Assembly: GCA_028292265.1 (NCBI GenBank)
Contig: JAQGMR010000066.1
Location: 1-64,000, forward strand
Source of the DNA: Herminiimonas sp.
GTDB taxonomy: Bacteria; Pseudomonadota; Gammaproteobacteria; Burkholderiales; Burkholderiaceae_D
Length of the DNA stretch: 64,000 bases
Direction of reading: 5' to 3'
The position numbers were made by a program, and so were the translations under genes. The notes under the pieces are model-generated. The model made no database searches and was not told the DNA's origin. It saw only the letters and a list, made by a program, of their open reading frames with translations. This document shows, piece after piece, positions 17,695 through 26,135 of the stretch. How positions within the stretch are numbered: position 1 is the stretch's first letter; each line of letters begins with the position of its first letter.

Positions 17695-18702
17695 ATGGAT
17701 GCTCTGTCCGATGTCTTGCGCATCGTGCAGCTGAGCGGTGCGGTGTTTCTCCACGGAGAGTTCACGTCGCCGTGGTGCCTGGTTAACCACGCCGACAGTA
17801 AAGCCTGCGCCGGCTTCCTGCCACCTGCCGATCGCGTGGCGGTATATCACCTGATCGTCGAAGGTTCTTGCTGGGCAAGGCTTGCCGACGATAACGATGG
17901 GCCGGTTCAGATCAAGGCCGGCGAATTGCTCGTCCTGCCGCAAGGTGAAGCCCACTTGATGGGTAGCGATCTTGAGCTGGAGCCGGTACCAGCGGCGCCG
18001 CTGCTGGCCGAGCATGTCGAGATGCATCCCGGTGAAATCATGCAGATTGTCCATGGCGGTGGCGGAGCCCGGACCCGCATGGTGTGCGGCTTTCTCACAT
18101 GTGATGGAGCGCTGAGTAATCCGCTCCTGGCATCGCTCCCGCGACTGTTCAAGATAGATATTGGCGGAAGCCTCGAATCGGCATGGCTCTCCGCGACACT
18201 CGGCTTTGCAACAGCCGAAGCTGCATCGCCAAAGGCCGGTACGGCGACGGTGCTCGCCAAACTGTCAGAATTATTGTTCGTGCAAGCGGTGCGTCGCTGT
18301 ATTGACACATTGCCGGAGAACGAGAAAGGCTGGCTGGCTGCCTTGCGCGACCGCTATGTAGGAAAGGCGCTCGTACATCTACACGCGCAGCCCGCTTATC
18401 CCTGGACGGTCGATGAACTCGCCGGCAAGGTGGCACTGTCGCGCTCCGCACTGGCGCAGCGATTTGTGAATCTGCTCGGCCAGTCACCGATGCAATACCT
18501 GGCACGTTGGCGGCTGCAGACTGCGGCGCGCCAGCTGCGAAGTGGAGATCAGTCGCTTGGCGAGGTGGCCAGTACGATTGGATACGATTCCGAGGCAGCG
18601 TTTAGCCGGGCGTTCAAACGTGAGTTTGGGCTTGCCCCAGCGAGTTGGCGTGCAAGCCAGAACAAGGCAATGACTGGTGTGAGCGCAAGTGCTGCGTCCT
18701 GA
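17695..18702 (+). CDS. AraC-family regulator with N-terminal cupin
   Basis: A 335-residue transcription factor. The N-terminal sensor is a cupin-like domain (residues about 5-185, with YHLIVEGSCWARL and IKAGELLVLPQGEAHLM). The C-terminal DNA-binding domain has two helix-turn-helix units at about 225-320 (DELAGKVALSRSALAQRFVNLLGQSP and LGEVASTIGYDSEAAFSRAFKREFG). The start at 17695 has AGGAGG nine bases upstream; an ATG at 17641 is less well placed. The divergent FAD oxidase at 17510 is the likely target. The frame stays open for 66 codons beyond the TGA stop, through the 12-bp repeat tract. Confidence 0.85.
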   Translation: MDALSDVLRIVQLSGAVFLHGEFTSPWCLVNHADSKACAGFLPPADRVAVYHLIVEGSCWARLADDNDGPVQIKAGELLVLPQGEAHLMGSDLELEPVPAAPLLAEHVEMHPGEIMQIVHGGGGARTRMVCGFLTCDGALSNPLLASLPRLFKIDIGGSLESAWLSATLGFATAEAASPKAGTATVLAKLSELLFVQAVRRCIDTLPENEKGWLAALRDRYVGKALVHLHAQPAYPWTVDELAGKVALSRSALAQRFVNLLGQSPMQYLARWRLQTAARQLRSGDQSLGEVASTIGYDSEAAFSRAFKREFGLAPASWRASQNKAMTGVSASAAS

Positions 18703-18767
18703 TTCGAAGGGGATGCAAGGCTGAGCAGGGTAAGCCACGCTCCACTTCCCGGTCCTAGCCTGGGTCC

Positions 18768-18851
18768 GTTCTTAGCCTCATTCTTAGCTTCATTCTTGGC
18801 CTCGTTCTTGGCCCCGTTCCTTGCTTCGTTCCTGGATTCATTCCTGGCTTC
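18768..18851. repeat. Seven tandem copies of a 12-bp repeat
   Basis: Seven adjoining 12-base units match RTTCYTRGCYTC with one to three changes each. They lie between the AraC gene and the lysine-rich protein gene. Read rightward in the AraC frame they give a (FLAS)n tetrapeptide; read leftward in another frame they give (EAKN)n. Both frames are open across the array. Confidence 0.9.
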
Positions 18852-18997
18852 GGCCCAGCGATCACATCCTTGTAGCGAACGGGTTGAAGAGTTCCGATAA
18901 AACGCGTTCCGGACGTGCGCTGTCGCACATACCGCGGCTTGCCGCTCGGCCACACTACGGCAGGTTATCCGACCGAACACTCCGTTAAAGGCACTTC

Positions 18998-19504
18998 ATG
19001 AAACCGATTCGTACCATTCTCTCAAGCCTGATCTTGCTGTTGTCCGCTGCCGCATTTGCCCAGGCGCCTGCACAAAACGGCGCCGCTATAGACAATCAGA
19101 AAGCGCAGCTGAAATCTGACGCATCCGGCCTGAGCGCTGCGAAAGAGCAGCTCAAGGACGACAAGGCAACGCTGAAGGCAAACACCAAAGCGGGCGTGAG
19201 TACTGCGGAATCGGCGGATGCGAAAGACGTGCGCCAGGACAAGCGCAGCATCAAGGGTATGAAGAAAGACATTTCGAGCGATGCGTCCGGCATGCAGAAA
19301 GACGCGGACAAAGCGGCGCTAAAGGTTTCGAAAAAGAAGCTGAAGGCCGACAAGAAAAAACTGAAGAAGAACAGGAAGGCCGGCGTGATGTCAGCAGAGT
19401 CGAAAGACAGCCAGGCCGTCTTCAAAGACAAGCAAGCGGTGAAAGCTGAAGTCAAGACCATCAAGGCGGACAAAGCAGAGTTGAAAGCTACTGAAAGCAA
19501 GTAA
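18998..19504 (+). CDS. Exported lysine-rich repeat protein, 168 aa
   Basis: The N-terminus is a clear Sec signal peptide (LSSLILLLSAAAFAQA, cleavage about residue 22). The mature part is almost wholly helical, with about a quarter lysine and very few aromatics. It falls into two related halves of about 60 residues. Each begins SDASG and contains a block of the type LKANTKAGVSTAES or LKKNRKAGVMSAES. A coiled-coil or extended helical periplasmic protein is expected. I do not recognise a named family. Repeats of KxxLKxDK suggest binding to an acidic partner such as nucleic acid, lipid phosphate or polyphosphate; that is inference. It is a single gene after a 295-bp gap. Confidence 0.75.
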   Translation: MKPIRTILSSLILLLSAAAFAQAPAQNGAAIDNQKAQLKSDASGLSAAKEQLKDDKATLKANTKAGVSTAESADAKDVRQDKRSIKGMKKDISSDASGMQKDADKAALKVSKKKLKADKKKLKKNRKAGVMSAESKDSQAVFKDKQAVKAEVKTIKADKAELKATESK

Positions 19505-19616
19505 GCTAAAGAACCGGGGCGGGAAACGACAGCAAGCAAGCCAAAAGCGCGGCCCGGGAAACCGGAGCCGTCATGGCACTCGCCCGGTGCCGCGTCCGAA
19601 TTAGGGGAGGATCAAA

Positions 19617-19835
19617 ATGAACGCACTCAAGGTGGTTGCAGTGGTGTTAATTGCCGCAGGATTATTCGGCATTGCACAAGGCGGCGTCAGCTATGTCACG
19701 GCAACGCACAGAGCCGACATAGGGCCGATCCATGTGAATATGGACGAAGAGAAGCGCGTCAACTTCCCGCTCTGGGCAAGCATAGCCGCGATAGTTGCAG
19801 GCGCCGCCATGCTGGTGCTGCCACGCCGCAGGTAA
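19617..19835 (+). CDS. Small membrane protein, DUF3185-like
   Basis: A 72-residue protein has two membrane helices (about 5-25 and 50-68) linked by a polar loop containing HRADIGPIHVNMDEEKR, and ends in PRRR. The arrangement of a glycine-rich first helix, an ITYT-like segment, a DIGPI-like turn and a second helix fits the DUF3185 family of unknown function. GGGGAGG lies eight bases before the ATG. It follows the lysine-rich protein by 112 bp, and both may be envelope-stress genes. Confidence 0.7.
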   Translation: MNALKVVAVVLIAAGLFGIAQGGVSYVTATHRADIGPIHVNMDEEKRVNFPLWASIAAIVAGAAMLVLPRRR

Positions 19836-20192
19836 AGCGCTCTCAGCGCAAGCGTCGAAAAATGATCTGTCCCCGCGTCGCGGCCCGCCAAAATCGGGTC
19901 GCGATTTTTGCTTAACAGGGCGACAGTCCGACACTTGAGACGATAACGAACCGATCCTTCGCAGGATCGGCTGACGAAGGAAGCCCGTCCATCGTCGTCG
20001 ACGGCTCCGTCGGCGGTTGGTTCGTTCGCGGTTCGTGTTCCGCTGGGAATGCTGTCCTTCCAGAGTCGGCCAACCTACCCATCGAACACATGCAATCCTC
20101 AGTACTTCAGGCTGACTGGATTCGAACGCCACACCCAAAATTGCGGCTTATGCAGCTGTTGAGAAAAATTGTGGCCGTTCCGATGGATTGCT
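19836..20192. other. Gap without genes
   Basis: No coding frame is convincing here. A perfect 8-bp hairpin at 19951-19970 (CCGATCCT with AGGATCGG, TCGC loop) is visible without a T run. It lies between two convergent genes and could work as a weak terminator. Confidence 0.4.
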
Positions 20193-21188
20193 TTATTCCG
20201 CTGGTATCTTCGCCTCGCGCACAACTTGTCCCCAGCGATCTATCTCAGCGCTGACGAAGGAATGGAAGCGCTCGCCCTGCAGGGGCATTAACTGCACCCC
20301 ATTTGCACGCAGCGCATCTTGCACGGACTTTTCCTTTAGTACCTTTGCCAGTGCGGCGTTCAGTTCCTGGACGACCGCAGCCGGCGTGCCGCGCGGCGCG
20401 AACATACCTGCCCACGTAGCCGCGATGACCGAAGGCATGCCCAGCTCGGCAAAGGTGGGGACATCCGGTAGTGCAAAATGCCGCTGCTGTGCGGCGACCG
20501 CAAACGCACGCAAGTTCCCAGCGCGCAGGTTTGGCAAGGCCACCGACACCGTGTCAAACATCATGGTGATGTTGTTACCAAGAAGATCCGTCGCAGCCGG
20601 CGAGCCGCCTTTGTATGGCACATGCATCAGCTTCACCTTGGCAGCTTTTTCGAACAGCACGCCAGCCAGGTGCAGTGAAGTCCCGGTACCCGCCGAGCCG
20701 TAGCTTAGCTTTCCGGGATCCTGTCGCGCCGCCGCGATGAGATCATCGAGCGACTTCGGACCTCCCGTGGCGTTCACGACCAGAACGTTGGGTACCGCGC
20801 CCCACAGCGACAGAAATTCGAAATCGGCGATTGGATCATAGCCAAGCTTGGTAAATAGCGACGGATTGGCTCCGTGCGTGGCTGATGTGCCGACCAGCAG
20901 CGTATAGCCGTCGGGCGGCGCCTTGGCAACCGCCGCTGCGCCGATATTGCCGGCCGCGCCTGGTTTATTTTCTACGATTACGGACTGTCCGAGTTCACGC
21001 CCCAAAGCATGCGCAACCGGTCGCGCCATGGCGTCGATTGCACCGCCCGGTGCAAACGGCACGATCAGTCGGACTGGGCGCTGGGCGTATCTCGGCGCCT
21101 GGGCCCACAATCCGCCCGCGACCATGCTGCCAGCCATGCCTGCGGCGCCTCGTAGCCAATCGCGCCTGGTGAATCTTCCGTAACTCAT
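20193..21188 (-). CDS. Bug/TctC-family periplasmic solute receptor
   Basis: This 331-residue receptor starts with a twin-arginine-like leader (FTRRDWLRGAAGMAGSMVAGG) and a cleavage site near LWAQA. The ligand domain has VPFAPGGAIDAMARPVAHAL, VENKPGAAGNIGAAAVAKAPPDGYTLL, LMHVPYKGGSPAATDLL and LPDVPTFAELG. GGAGAGA precedes the ATG. It closes a leftward run of semialdehyde dehydrogenase, tautomerase and carboxymuconolactone-decarboxylase-like genes, so its ligand may be an aromatic acid or a ring-cleavage product. No TctAB genes are near. Confidence 0.9.
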   Translation of the reverse strand: MSYGRFTRRDWLRGAAGMAGSMVAGGLWAQAPRYAQRPVRLIVPFAPGGAIDAMARPVAHALGRELGQSVIVENKPGAAGNIGAAAVAKAPPDGYTLLVGTSATHGANPSLFTKLGYDPIADFEFLSLWGAVPNVLVVNATGGPKSLDDLIAAARQDPGKLSYGSAGTGTSLHLAGVLFEKAAKVKLMHVPYKGGSPAATDLLGNNITMMFDTVSVALPNLRAGNLRAFAVAAQQRHFALPDVPTFAELGMPSVIAATWAGMFAPRGTPAAVVQELNAALAKVLKEKSVQDALRANGVQLMPLQGERFHSFVSAEIDRWGQVVREAKIPAE

Positions 21189-21433
21189 ATTTGTCTCTCT
21201 CCGTTTTGATATGCCGCGGCATAGCTGCCCACTTGCTGTTCAGGACCACTGGATCGCCCGCTCACGGTATTTACAGCCTCATTCGTACGACTCAAGAACA
21301 GCCCACCCGATGCGGGTCTGTCCCTGCCAGGAGCGTGATGAACCGCAGCGATCGTCGTCGCTTCAAAATGGCCATTTGCACGACGACCGCTGGCAAGCTG
21401 CAATCGGCGTCCTGCTCTGCATGGAATTTCGGA

Positions 21434-21883
21434 TTAGCGGGCCTCTGTCTGAGCCGCTTCTCGCTTCGCGATGTTGGCCAGAAGCTCGGCGCCCCTGTTC
21501 GCTGCCGACAGGCCGCGGAAAAGGAAGCAAAGGCTGATGACGGCCTGCATTTCTTCCCAGCTTGCTCCGGCGCGGCGTGCAGCAATACCGTGCAGAACTG
21601 CCGCGTCGCTGCTGTCCATCAGAAGCATCCCGAAGAGCATGAGTTGAGCAGTCTTCACATCGAAACACTTCGGATACATCGCATGCTCGCGCATTCGCTC
21701 CTGCAGATCGAGCAGCTCCGGGTCGAGTGCTCCAGTAACAGCCAGGCGTGCCTCGATACGGGGTGGCACAAAGCCGAGCAGATCCTGGTAAATGGCGCTG
21801 CGTTGGGCTTCCGTCTGATTCGTATCAGCGTATTCACCGATGCTTTTTTGAACGATTTCTTTATCTATGCGAGGCGGTAGCAT
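21434..21883 (-). CDS. Carboxymuconolactone decarboxylase family protein
   Basis: This 149-residue all-helical protein is of the AhpD/CMD fold. The C-terminal part has GIAARRAGASWEEMQAVISLC followed by FRGLSAANRGAELL, the usual CMD helix pair. The AhpD redox motif CxxC is absent; only single cysteines are seen (YPKCFDV, ISLCFLF). The ATG at 21883 with AAGGAAA upstream is preferred to one 14 codons earlier. It lies between the tautomerase and the Bug gene on the same strand. A decarboxylase or isomerase step in the pathway is possible, but members of this family are often annotated beyond the evidence. Confidence 0.75.
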   Translation of the reverse strand: MLPPRIDKEIVQKSIGEYADTNQTEAQRSAIYQDLLGFVPPRIEARLAVTGALDPELLDLQERMREHAMYPKCFDVKTAQLMLFGMLLMDSSDAAVLHGIAARRAGASWEEMQAVISLCFLFRGLSAANRGAELLANIAKREAAQTEAR

Positions 21884-22026
21884 GTAAATTTCCTTTTTTG
21901 AAGAAGATAAGTCCCGGAATCTCAAACTTTGCTGGCCATAATGCGAGCCAGTTTAGAGCGTGCGATCCCTTCCAGTTTTTGGTAATGGCGTCGCTTTGCT
22001 CATACTCGTAGTGAGCGGCGGAACGA

Positions 22027-22218
22027 CTAGCGCCCCAGGCGCTTGGCTGTTTTGCCGCCGATGCCCCAGTGGGTATTGGGCACTTCATTAACCAGCACCC
22101 GTACGCTTTCGGGCGGCGCATTCAAACTGCGGGCGATGGCTTGAGTCACTTCGATGATCATGGTTTCGATCTGTTCTTCGGTGCGGCCTTCGATGATCTG
22201 AATCTGAGCGATGGGCAT
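22027..22218 (-). CDS. 4-oxalocrotonate tautomerase family enzyme
   Basis: This 63-residue enzyme starts with the catalytic Pro right after the initiator Met (PIAQIQIIEGR) and has the second conserved arginine in SVRVLVNEVPNTHWGIGG. The length and the WGIGG end match 2-hydroxymuconate tautomerases of meta-cleavage pathways (XylH/DmpI type), which convert 2-hydroxymuconate to 2-oxohex-3-enedioate. It follows the semialdehyde dehydrogenase gene by about 190 bp. It works in the cytosol as a hexamer. Confidence 0.9.
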   Translation of the reverse strand: MPIAQIQIIEGRTEEQIETMIIEVTQAIARSLNAPPESVRVLVNEVPNTHWGIGGKTAKRLGR

Positions 22219-22411
22219 GAGGGTTCCGTCCTTGTTATTCCACGAATGTCATTGAGACCTGATGCACAAGTCCCGCTTAAAGCGCGATGATGCGGGCCGC
22301 GATGGCCTCGGTTATGCCGCCGGTCATGATGAACGCCAATTGTCTTCTTGAGATAGTCCCACGTTGATTCCTTTTCTTCCGATCGCCGCAAAAGGCAATC
22401 AATACGAATGA

Positions 22412-23878
22412 TCAGTCGAACAGCTTGACGCAGACATTGCGTAGCTCGGTGTAAAACTCCAGCGAATGCACACCGCCTTCGCGGCCAATGCCGGACATCT
22501 TTGAGCCGCCGAACGGAGTACGCAGATCGCGTAAAAACCAGCTATTGACCCAGCACAGGCCCACTTCCAGGCGCGCCGCCACACGATGGCCGCGATTAAT
22601 GTCATTTGTGTAGACGGACGCCGCCAGGCCATACGGCGTGGCGTTGGCCATATTGATCGCCTCCTCCTCGGTATCGAATGCGGCGACATGACAACATGGG
22701 CCAAAAATCTCCTGTTGAACCACGCTGGACGTCTCCGGCAGGCCGGTCCAGATGGTAGGCTCGATCCAGTATCCGCCCGCGAGGTCGCTGGGCATCGTGG
22801 GAATACCGCCGCCGGTGACGATGGTGGCGCCCTGCTCTTTGGCCTGGCGGTAAAACGACAGCACTTTGTCACGATGTTCCTGCGAAATCAGCGGTCCTAG
22901 CGTCGTGTGATGATCGTTGGGAAGGCCTGGCTTCAATTCCTCGGCGACTAGCTTGAGGCGCCGCACCACCTCATCGAATACCGAGCGCTCGACATAAACG
23001 CGCTCGGTGCCCAAACAGACCTGTCCACTGTTCTCGAACACGGACCGTTTCAGCCCGGCCATCACTGCTTCCAGGTTTGCATCGGCGAACACGATGGCCG
23101 GATTCTTGCCGCCCAGTTCCATCGAGGTGGCCTTGATGCCGTCGGACGCCGCCTTCAGGATCGCCGCACCGGTGCGGGTCTCGCCAGTGAAGGTAATGGC
23201 ATTGATGCCAGGATGCGTCGTAAGAAACTCGCCTGCGGAATCGGGGCCGAAGCCGTGCACAACGTTATAGACGCCTGCCGGCATGCCGACTTCGTTCATC
23301 ACCTCGCCAAGCAAGGTCGCGGTCGAAGGCGTTTCTTCGCTGGGTTTGACCACCACCGTATTGCCGCACGCGAGCGCCGGGCCGACTTTCCACGTCATCA
23401 GGAGCAGCGGCAAATTCCATGGACAGATCACCGCCACCACTCCCTTTGGGCGCCGCAGCGCGTAATTCAGCGCGGTCTTGTTGTCTGGAGTGGTCATTTC
23501 GAAGAACTCGTTAGGCACGTTCTTCACCACGTCGGCAAAAATTTTGAAATTGGCAGCGCCGCGTGGAATGTCCAGATGCGACGCAAGGTGGCGTGGCTTG
23601 CCAGTGTCGGCGATCTCTGCATCGACGAAGTCCTCAAAGCGCTTGTTGATGCCGTTGGCGACGCCATACAGCAGGTCCACCCGCTGTGCCAGGCTCAGCT
23701 TGCCCCAGGGACCGTTCAGCGCCGCGCGTGCCGCAGCCACGGCAGCATAGACTTCAGTGCGGCCGGCTTCCGCAACCATGCCGATGAGCGAGCCGTCCAC
23801 CGGATTGATGTTGCGGAAAAGCTTATCCGCTCGTCCGGCGACGAATTCGCCGTTCACGAAGTTCAGGATCTGTTTCAT
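22412..23878 (-). CDS. 2-hydroxymuconic semialdehyde dehydrogenase-like aldehyde dehydrogenase
   Basis: This 488-residue NAD-dependent aldehyde dehydrogenase carries VICPWNLPLLLMTWKVGPALACGN (cofactor), ITFTGETRTG, the general base Glu in MELGGKNPAIV, and the nucleophile Cys in NSGQVCLGTERVYV. The C-terminal TPFGGSKMSGIGREGG is typical. The FNSGQVCLGTER context and overall length fit the XylG/DmpC group, which turns 2-hydroxymuconic semialdehyde into 2-hydroxymuconate. That product is the substrate of the tautomerase next to it. ATG 23878 with GGAA upstream is preferred to a TTG four codons earlier. It is divergent from a FadR-type regulator. Confidence 0.85.
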   Translation of the reverse strand: MKQILNFVNGEFVAGRADKLFRNINPVDGSLIGMVAEAGRTEVYAAVAAARAALNGPWGKLSLAQRVDLLYGVANGINKRFEDFVDAEIADTGKPRHLASHLDIPRGAANFKIFADVVKNVPNEFFEMTTPDNKTALNYALRRPKGVVAVICPWNLPLLLMTWKVGPALACGNTVVVKPSEETPSTATLLGEVMNEVGMPAGVYNVVHGFGPDSAGEFLTTHPGINAITFTGETRTGAAILKAASDGIKATSMELGGKNPAIVFADANLEAVMAGLKRSVFENSGQVCLGTERVYVERSVFDEVVRRLKLVAEELKPGLPNDHHTTLGPLISQEHRDKVLSFYRQAKEQGATIVTGGGIPTMPSDLAGGYWIEPTIWTGLPETSSVVQQEIFGPCCHVAAFDTEEEAINMANATPYGLAASVYTNDINRGHRVAARLEVGLCWVNSWFLRDLRTPFGGSKMSGIGREGGVHSLEFYTELRNVCVKLFD

Positions 23879-24002
23879 CGGGCGTTCCAATCGACTTTCA
23901 TTTGTTCAAGCTCGCTTCTCAACCAGGGCGCCCGGTTGCGCTTTGCTCCCGGCTTGCAAAAAAGCCTTTGCATGCCAGCTCTTTTCTTAAGATAAACACA
24001 AG

Positions 24003-24035
24003 TAATCTCGGAGTCAACACAAAAATCTCGAGATT
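24003..24035. promoter_or_regulatory. Candidate GntR operator
   Basis: A perfect 12-bp palindrome AATCTCGAGATT (24024-24035) is preceded 22 bases earlier by a copy of its half, TAATCTCG (24003-24010). It lies between the divergent dehydrogenase and regulator genes. Palindromes of this size in such gaps commonly bind FadR-type proteins; the link to the gene at 24121 is inferred. Confidence 0.6.
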
Positions 24036-24120
24036 ATGGGAATAACTGGCGATTGCGGTTTTTCTATTAGAATAAGCACGATGGCAGTCTTTCATCCATC
24101 CAACCGACGAGCGTCTTCTT

Positions 24121-24843
24121 ATGCTGGCCAAGCCTCCCGAGTCACCAACGGCCTTGACCCTCGTCGAGTCCGCCTACTCGAAATTGCGGCGCGACATCAT
24201 AGAAGGCCGACTTCCTCCAGGATCGAAATTACGCGTTGAGCATTTGAAAGACGTGTATGGCGTCGGTGCTGGTACCTTTCGTGAGGCGCTCGCCCTACTT
24301 GTATCGGATGCCCTCGTGGTTGCACATGGCCAGCGCGGCTTTCGCGTCAAGTCGATCTCGATCGCAGACTTTTCCGACATCACGCAAACCCGCATACTTC
24401 TTGAAACTGAAGCACTACGGCAGGCGATCAGGGACGGTGACGATGTTTGGGAGGGTCGGGTGATGGCCGCCTTTCATCGACTAACCCGCGCGGAAGAGCG
24501 GCTTGCAAACAATCCGGCCGAAGTATTTGGGGAATGGGAAGAGCGCAACCGCGAATTCCATCAGGCCTTGATCAGCGCCTGCACCTCGGATTGGACGCAT
24601 TATTTTCTGGGATTGCTCTATCGCCAGGCCGAACGCTATCGCCGTCTGGTGATTACTCATCAGCCGATACCGCGCGACGTCCATAACGAGCACCGGATCA
24701 TCGTTGAAGCAACGCTCAAGCGCGACGCGGACCGCGCCACGGCTATCCTGGCGCAGCACATCGCTACGACGTATGACGCCGTGAAACAGCTGCCGCCGGA
24801 ACTATTCAATGGACCGAGTAATGGGGCGGATAAGCGCGTTTGA
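24121..24843 (+). CDS. FadR-type GntR regulator
   Basis: This 240-residue regulator has a winged helix-turn-helix at about 15-75 (YSKLRRDIIEGRLPPGSKLRVEHLKDVYGVGAGTFREAL) and an FCD effector domain at about 90-225. FCD residues that usually hold a metal and the ligand are seen in REFHQALISAC and in HRIIVEATLKRDADRATAILAQH. It is divergent from the semialdehyde dehydrogenase gene, and the palindrome at 24024-24035 lies in the gap. Repression released by a ring-cleavage intermediate would be usual. Confidence 0.85.
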   Translation: MLAKPPESPTALTLVESAYSKLRRDIIEGRLPPGSKLRVEHLKDVYGVGAGTFREALALLVSDALVVAHGQRGFRVKSISIADFSDITQTRILLETEALRQAIRDGDDVWEGRVMAAFHRLTRAEERLANNPAEVFGEWEERNREFHQALISACTSDWTHYFLGLLYRQAERYRRLVITHQPIPRDVHNEHRIIVEATLKRDADRATAILAQHIATTYDAVKQLPPELFNGPSNGADKRV

Positions 24844-25508
24844 TCGAGCATTGAACCAGGCGATCCATGCCCGCAAGGGAAATCGCCGGTCTGAGTGCCT
24901 ACACCTGACGGTCAATATCGAATCGGTGATTAGATCCCAACATGAATAAACTTTGGCTTCGTCAGGCGGCGAGGACGCCTTCGATGTAGGAGTCGGTGAT
25001 GTAGGCCATGCCCTGCGCGGCTTGCCGAAGGTTGAACCGGACATCGTTGAGACAGGAAGTCGGCAGCGCAACGTCATGCGGAAAAGAATACGGGCGCCTG
25101 GCTTGTTTGTGTTCAGGTCAACGCGCACCAGTTTCGGCCCGCCATATTCGGTCCGGCTCGAGAATGGGCCAATGTAGTGGGAGCGACCGCTTACGGCCGG
25201 CCGTTAGTAGTCGTTCCACTGGCCAAATCGACTGCCCTCGTAGCAATACCGGCCCTTTACAGCCCCTGGTTAGACTACGCCAGGCGGGGACAGTCTCAAA
25301 GGCCGCTTGACGCGTCGTACCCATAGCCCGCTAAAAATGCTCGTGTAGTAAAACGACGCCTGGCACATTGGTTTTATATCGCATATTCTGAACACGCAGC
25401 GTGTCGTTTTGGCAGCGCTCCCAAGGAGCAATGGGAGAACACCATTTTTCCTGATGCGTTATGACAGAGCAGCTTGTCAATGCCAACTGCGCCATATGGA
25501 GGCGAATC
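24844..25508. other. Gap with a gene remnant and a possible promoter
   Basis: Apart from the leftward remnant at 24962-25150 no coding sequence is supported. The stretch 25370-25395 (TTGG followed by TTTATATCGCATATTCT) is AT-rich against its surroundings and could hold the promoter of the DUF1326 gene. Confidence 0.4.
24962..25150 (-). pseudogene. Fragment of an SMP-30/major royal jelly family gene
   Basis: Read leftward, one frame gives GGPKLVRVDLNTNKPGARIL. After a one-base shift the next gives DVALPTSCLNDVRFNLRQ and then GMAYITDSYIEGVLAA before a TGA. The order (PKLV-x-DL-x-TN, then DVALPTS-x-LNDVRF-x-L, then G-x-AYITDS) is that of one propeller blade pair in bacterial L-dopachrome/royal-jelly-like proteins. 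Only about 60 residues of a protein usually near 350-400 residues remain, with both ends missing and a frameshift inside. Confidence 0.6.
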
Positions 25509-26135
25509 ATGGCAACTCAAAATTGGAAAGTCAGCGGCCAATACTACGAGACGTGCAATTGCGATTTCATTTGTCCATGCGTGCCTGGGCAAATGCAAGT
25601 CAAGCCAACCAAAGGGTCATGCTCGTTTGCAATGGCCTTCCAGATCGAACGCGGTCAGTACGGGAGAGTTTCACTGGATGGTTTAGGTTTCGCCGTCCTC
25701 GGACGAACTCCGGAAGAAATGGGCAAAGGCAGTTGGACCGTTGGCGTCATCGTTGACGACCGGGCCAACACGGAACAGCGCGATGCGATCAAGGCCATTG
25801 CCAGTGGCGAGGCGGGAGGCCCTATGGCCGCTATTTCCGGCCTGGTCGGATCGTTTGCCGGGATCGAATCCGCGCCGATTCGTTTCAACCGCGACGGGAA
25901 AAACTGGGCCGTCAGCGTGCCGGATCGTCTTGACATGGCTGCCGAGGGTGCAATGGGTCTCGATCCGGACGCGACCGAACCACTCTGTCTCGACAACACG
26001 GGCCACCCGGCTGCCAGCCGCTTCTTCTTGGCACGCGCTTCACGCAGCCACGTCGATGCGCTGGGCCTCAAGTGGGACGATATCAGCGGACGGAACAATG
26101 GCCAATATGCGCCTTTTTCGTGGCAAGACGCTTAA
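25509..26135 (+). CDS. DUF1326 domain protein
   Basis: This 208-residue protein has the DUF1326 hallmark near the N-terminus, QYYETCNCDFICPCVPGQ, with three clustered cysteines that look able to bind a metal or cofactor. The middle has MGKGSWTVGVIVDDRAN and GGPMAAISGLVGSFAGIE, and the end has SHVDALGLKWDDISGRNNGQYAPFSW, all typical of the family. No signal peptide is present. ATG 25509 has GGAGG eight bases upstream. Its end overlaps the DUF2182 gene by 38 bp. The two families recur together in many genomes; the biochemical function is unknown. Confidence 0.85.
   Translation: MATQNWKVSGQYYETCNCDFICPCVPGQMQVKPTKGSCSFAMAFQIERGQYGRVSLDGLGFAVLGRTPEEMGKGSWTVGVIVDDRANTEQRDAIKAIASGEAGGPMAAISGLVGSFAGIESAPIRFNRDGKNWAVSVPDRLDMAAEGAMGLDPDATEPLCLDNTGHPAASRFFLARASRSHVDALGLKWDDISGRNNGQYAPFSWQDA

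Noticed and set aside
18768..18851. CRISPR array
   Set aside because: Units are 12 bp and directly adjoining, without spacers, and no cas genes are near. The same holds for the 13-bp array at 38132-38196.
18549..18980. Leftward 143-codon frame through the 12-bp repeats
   Set aside because: It overlaps the end of the AraC gene, has no ribosome site or recognised domain, and is most likely a by-product of the repeat.
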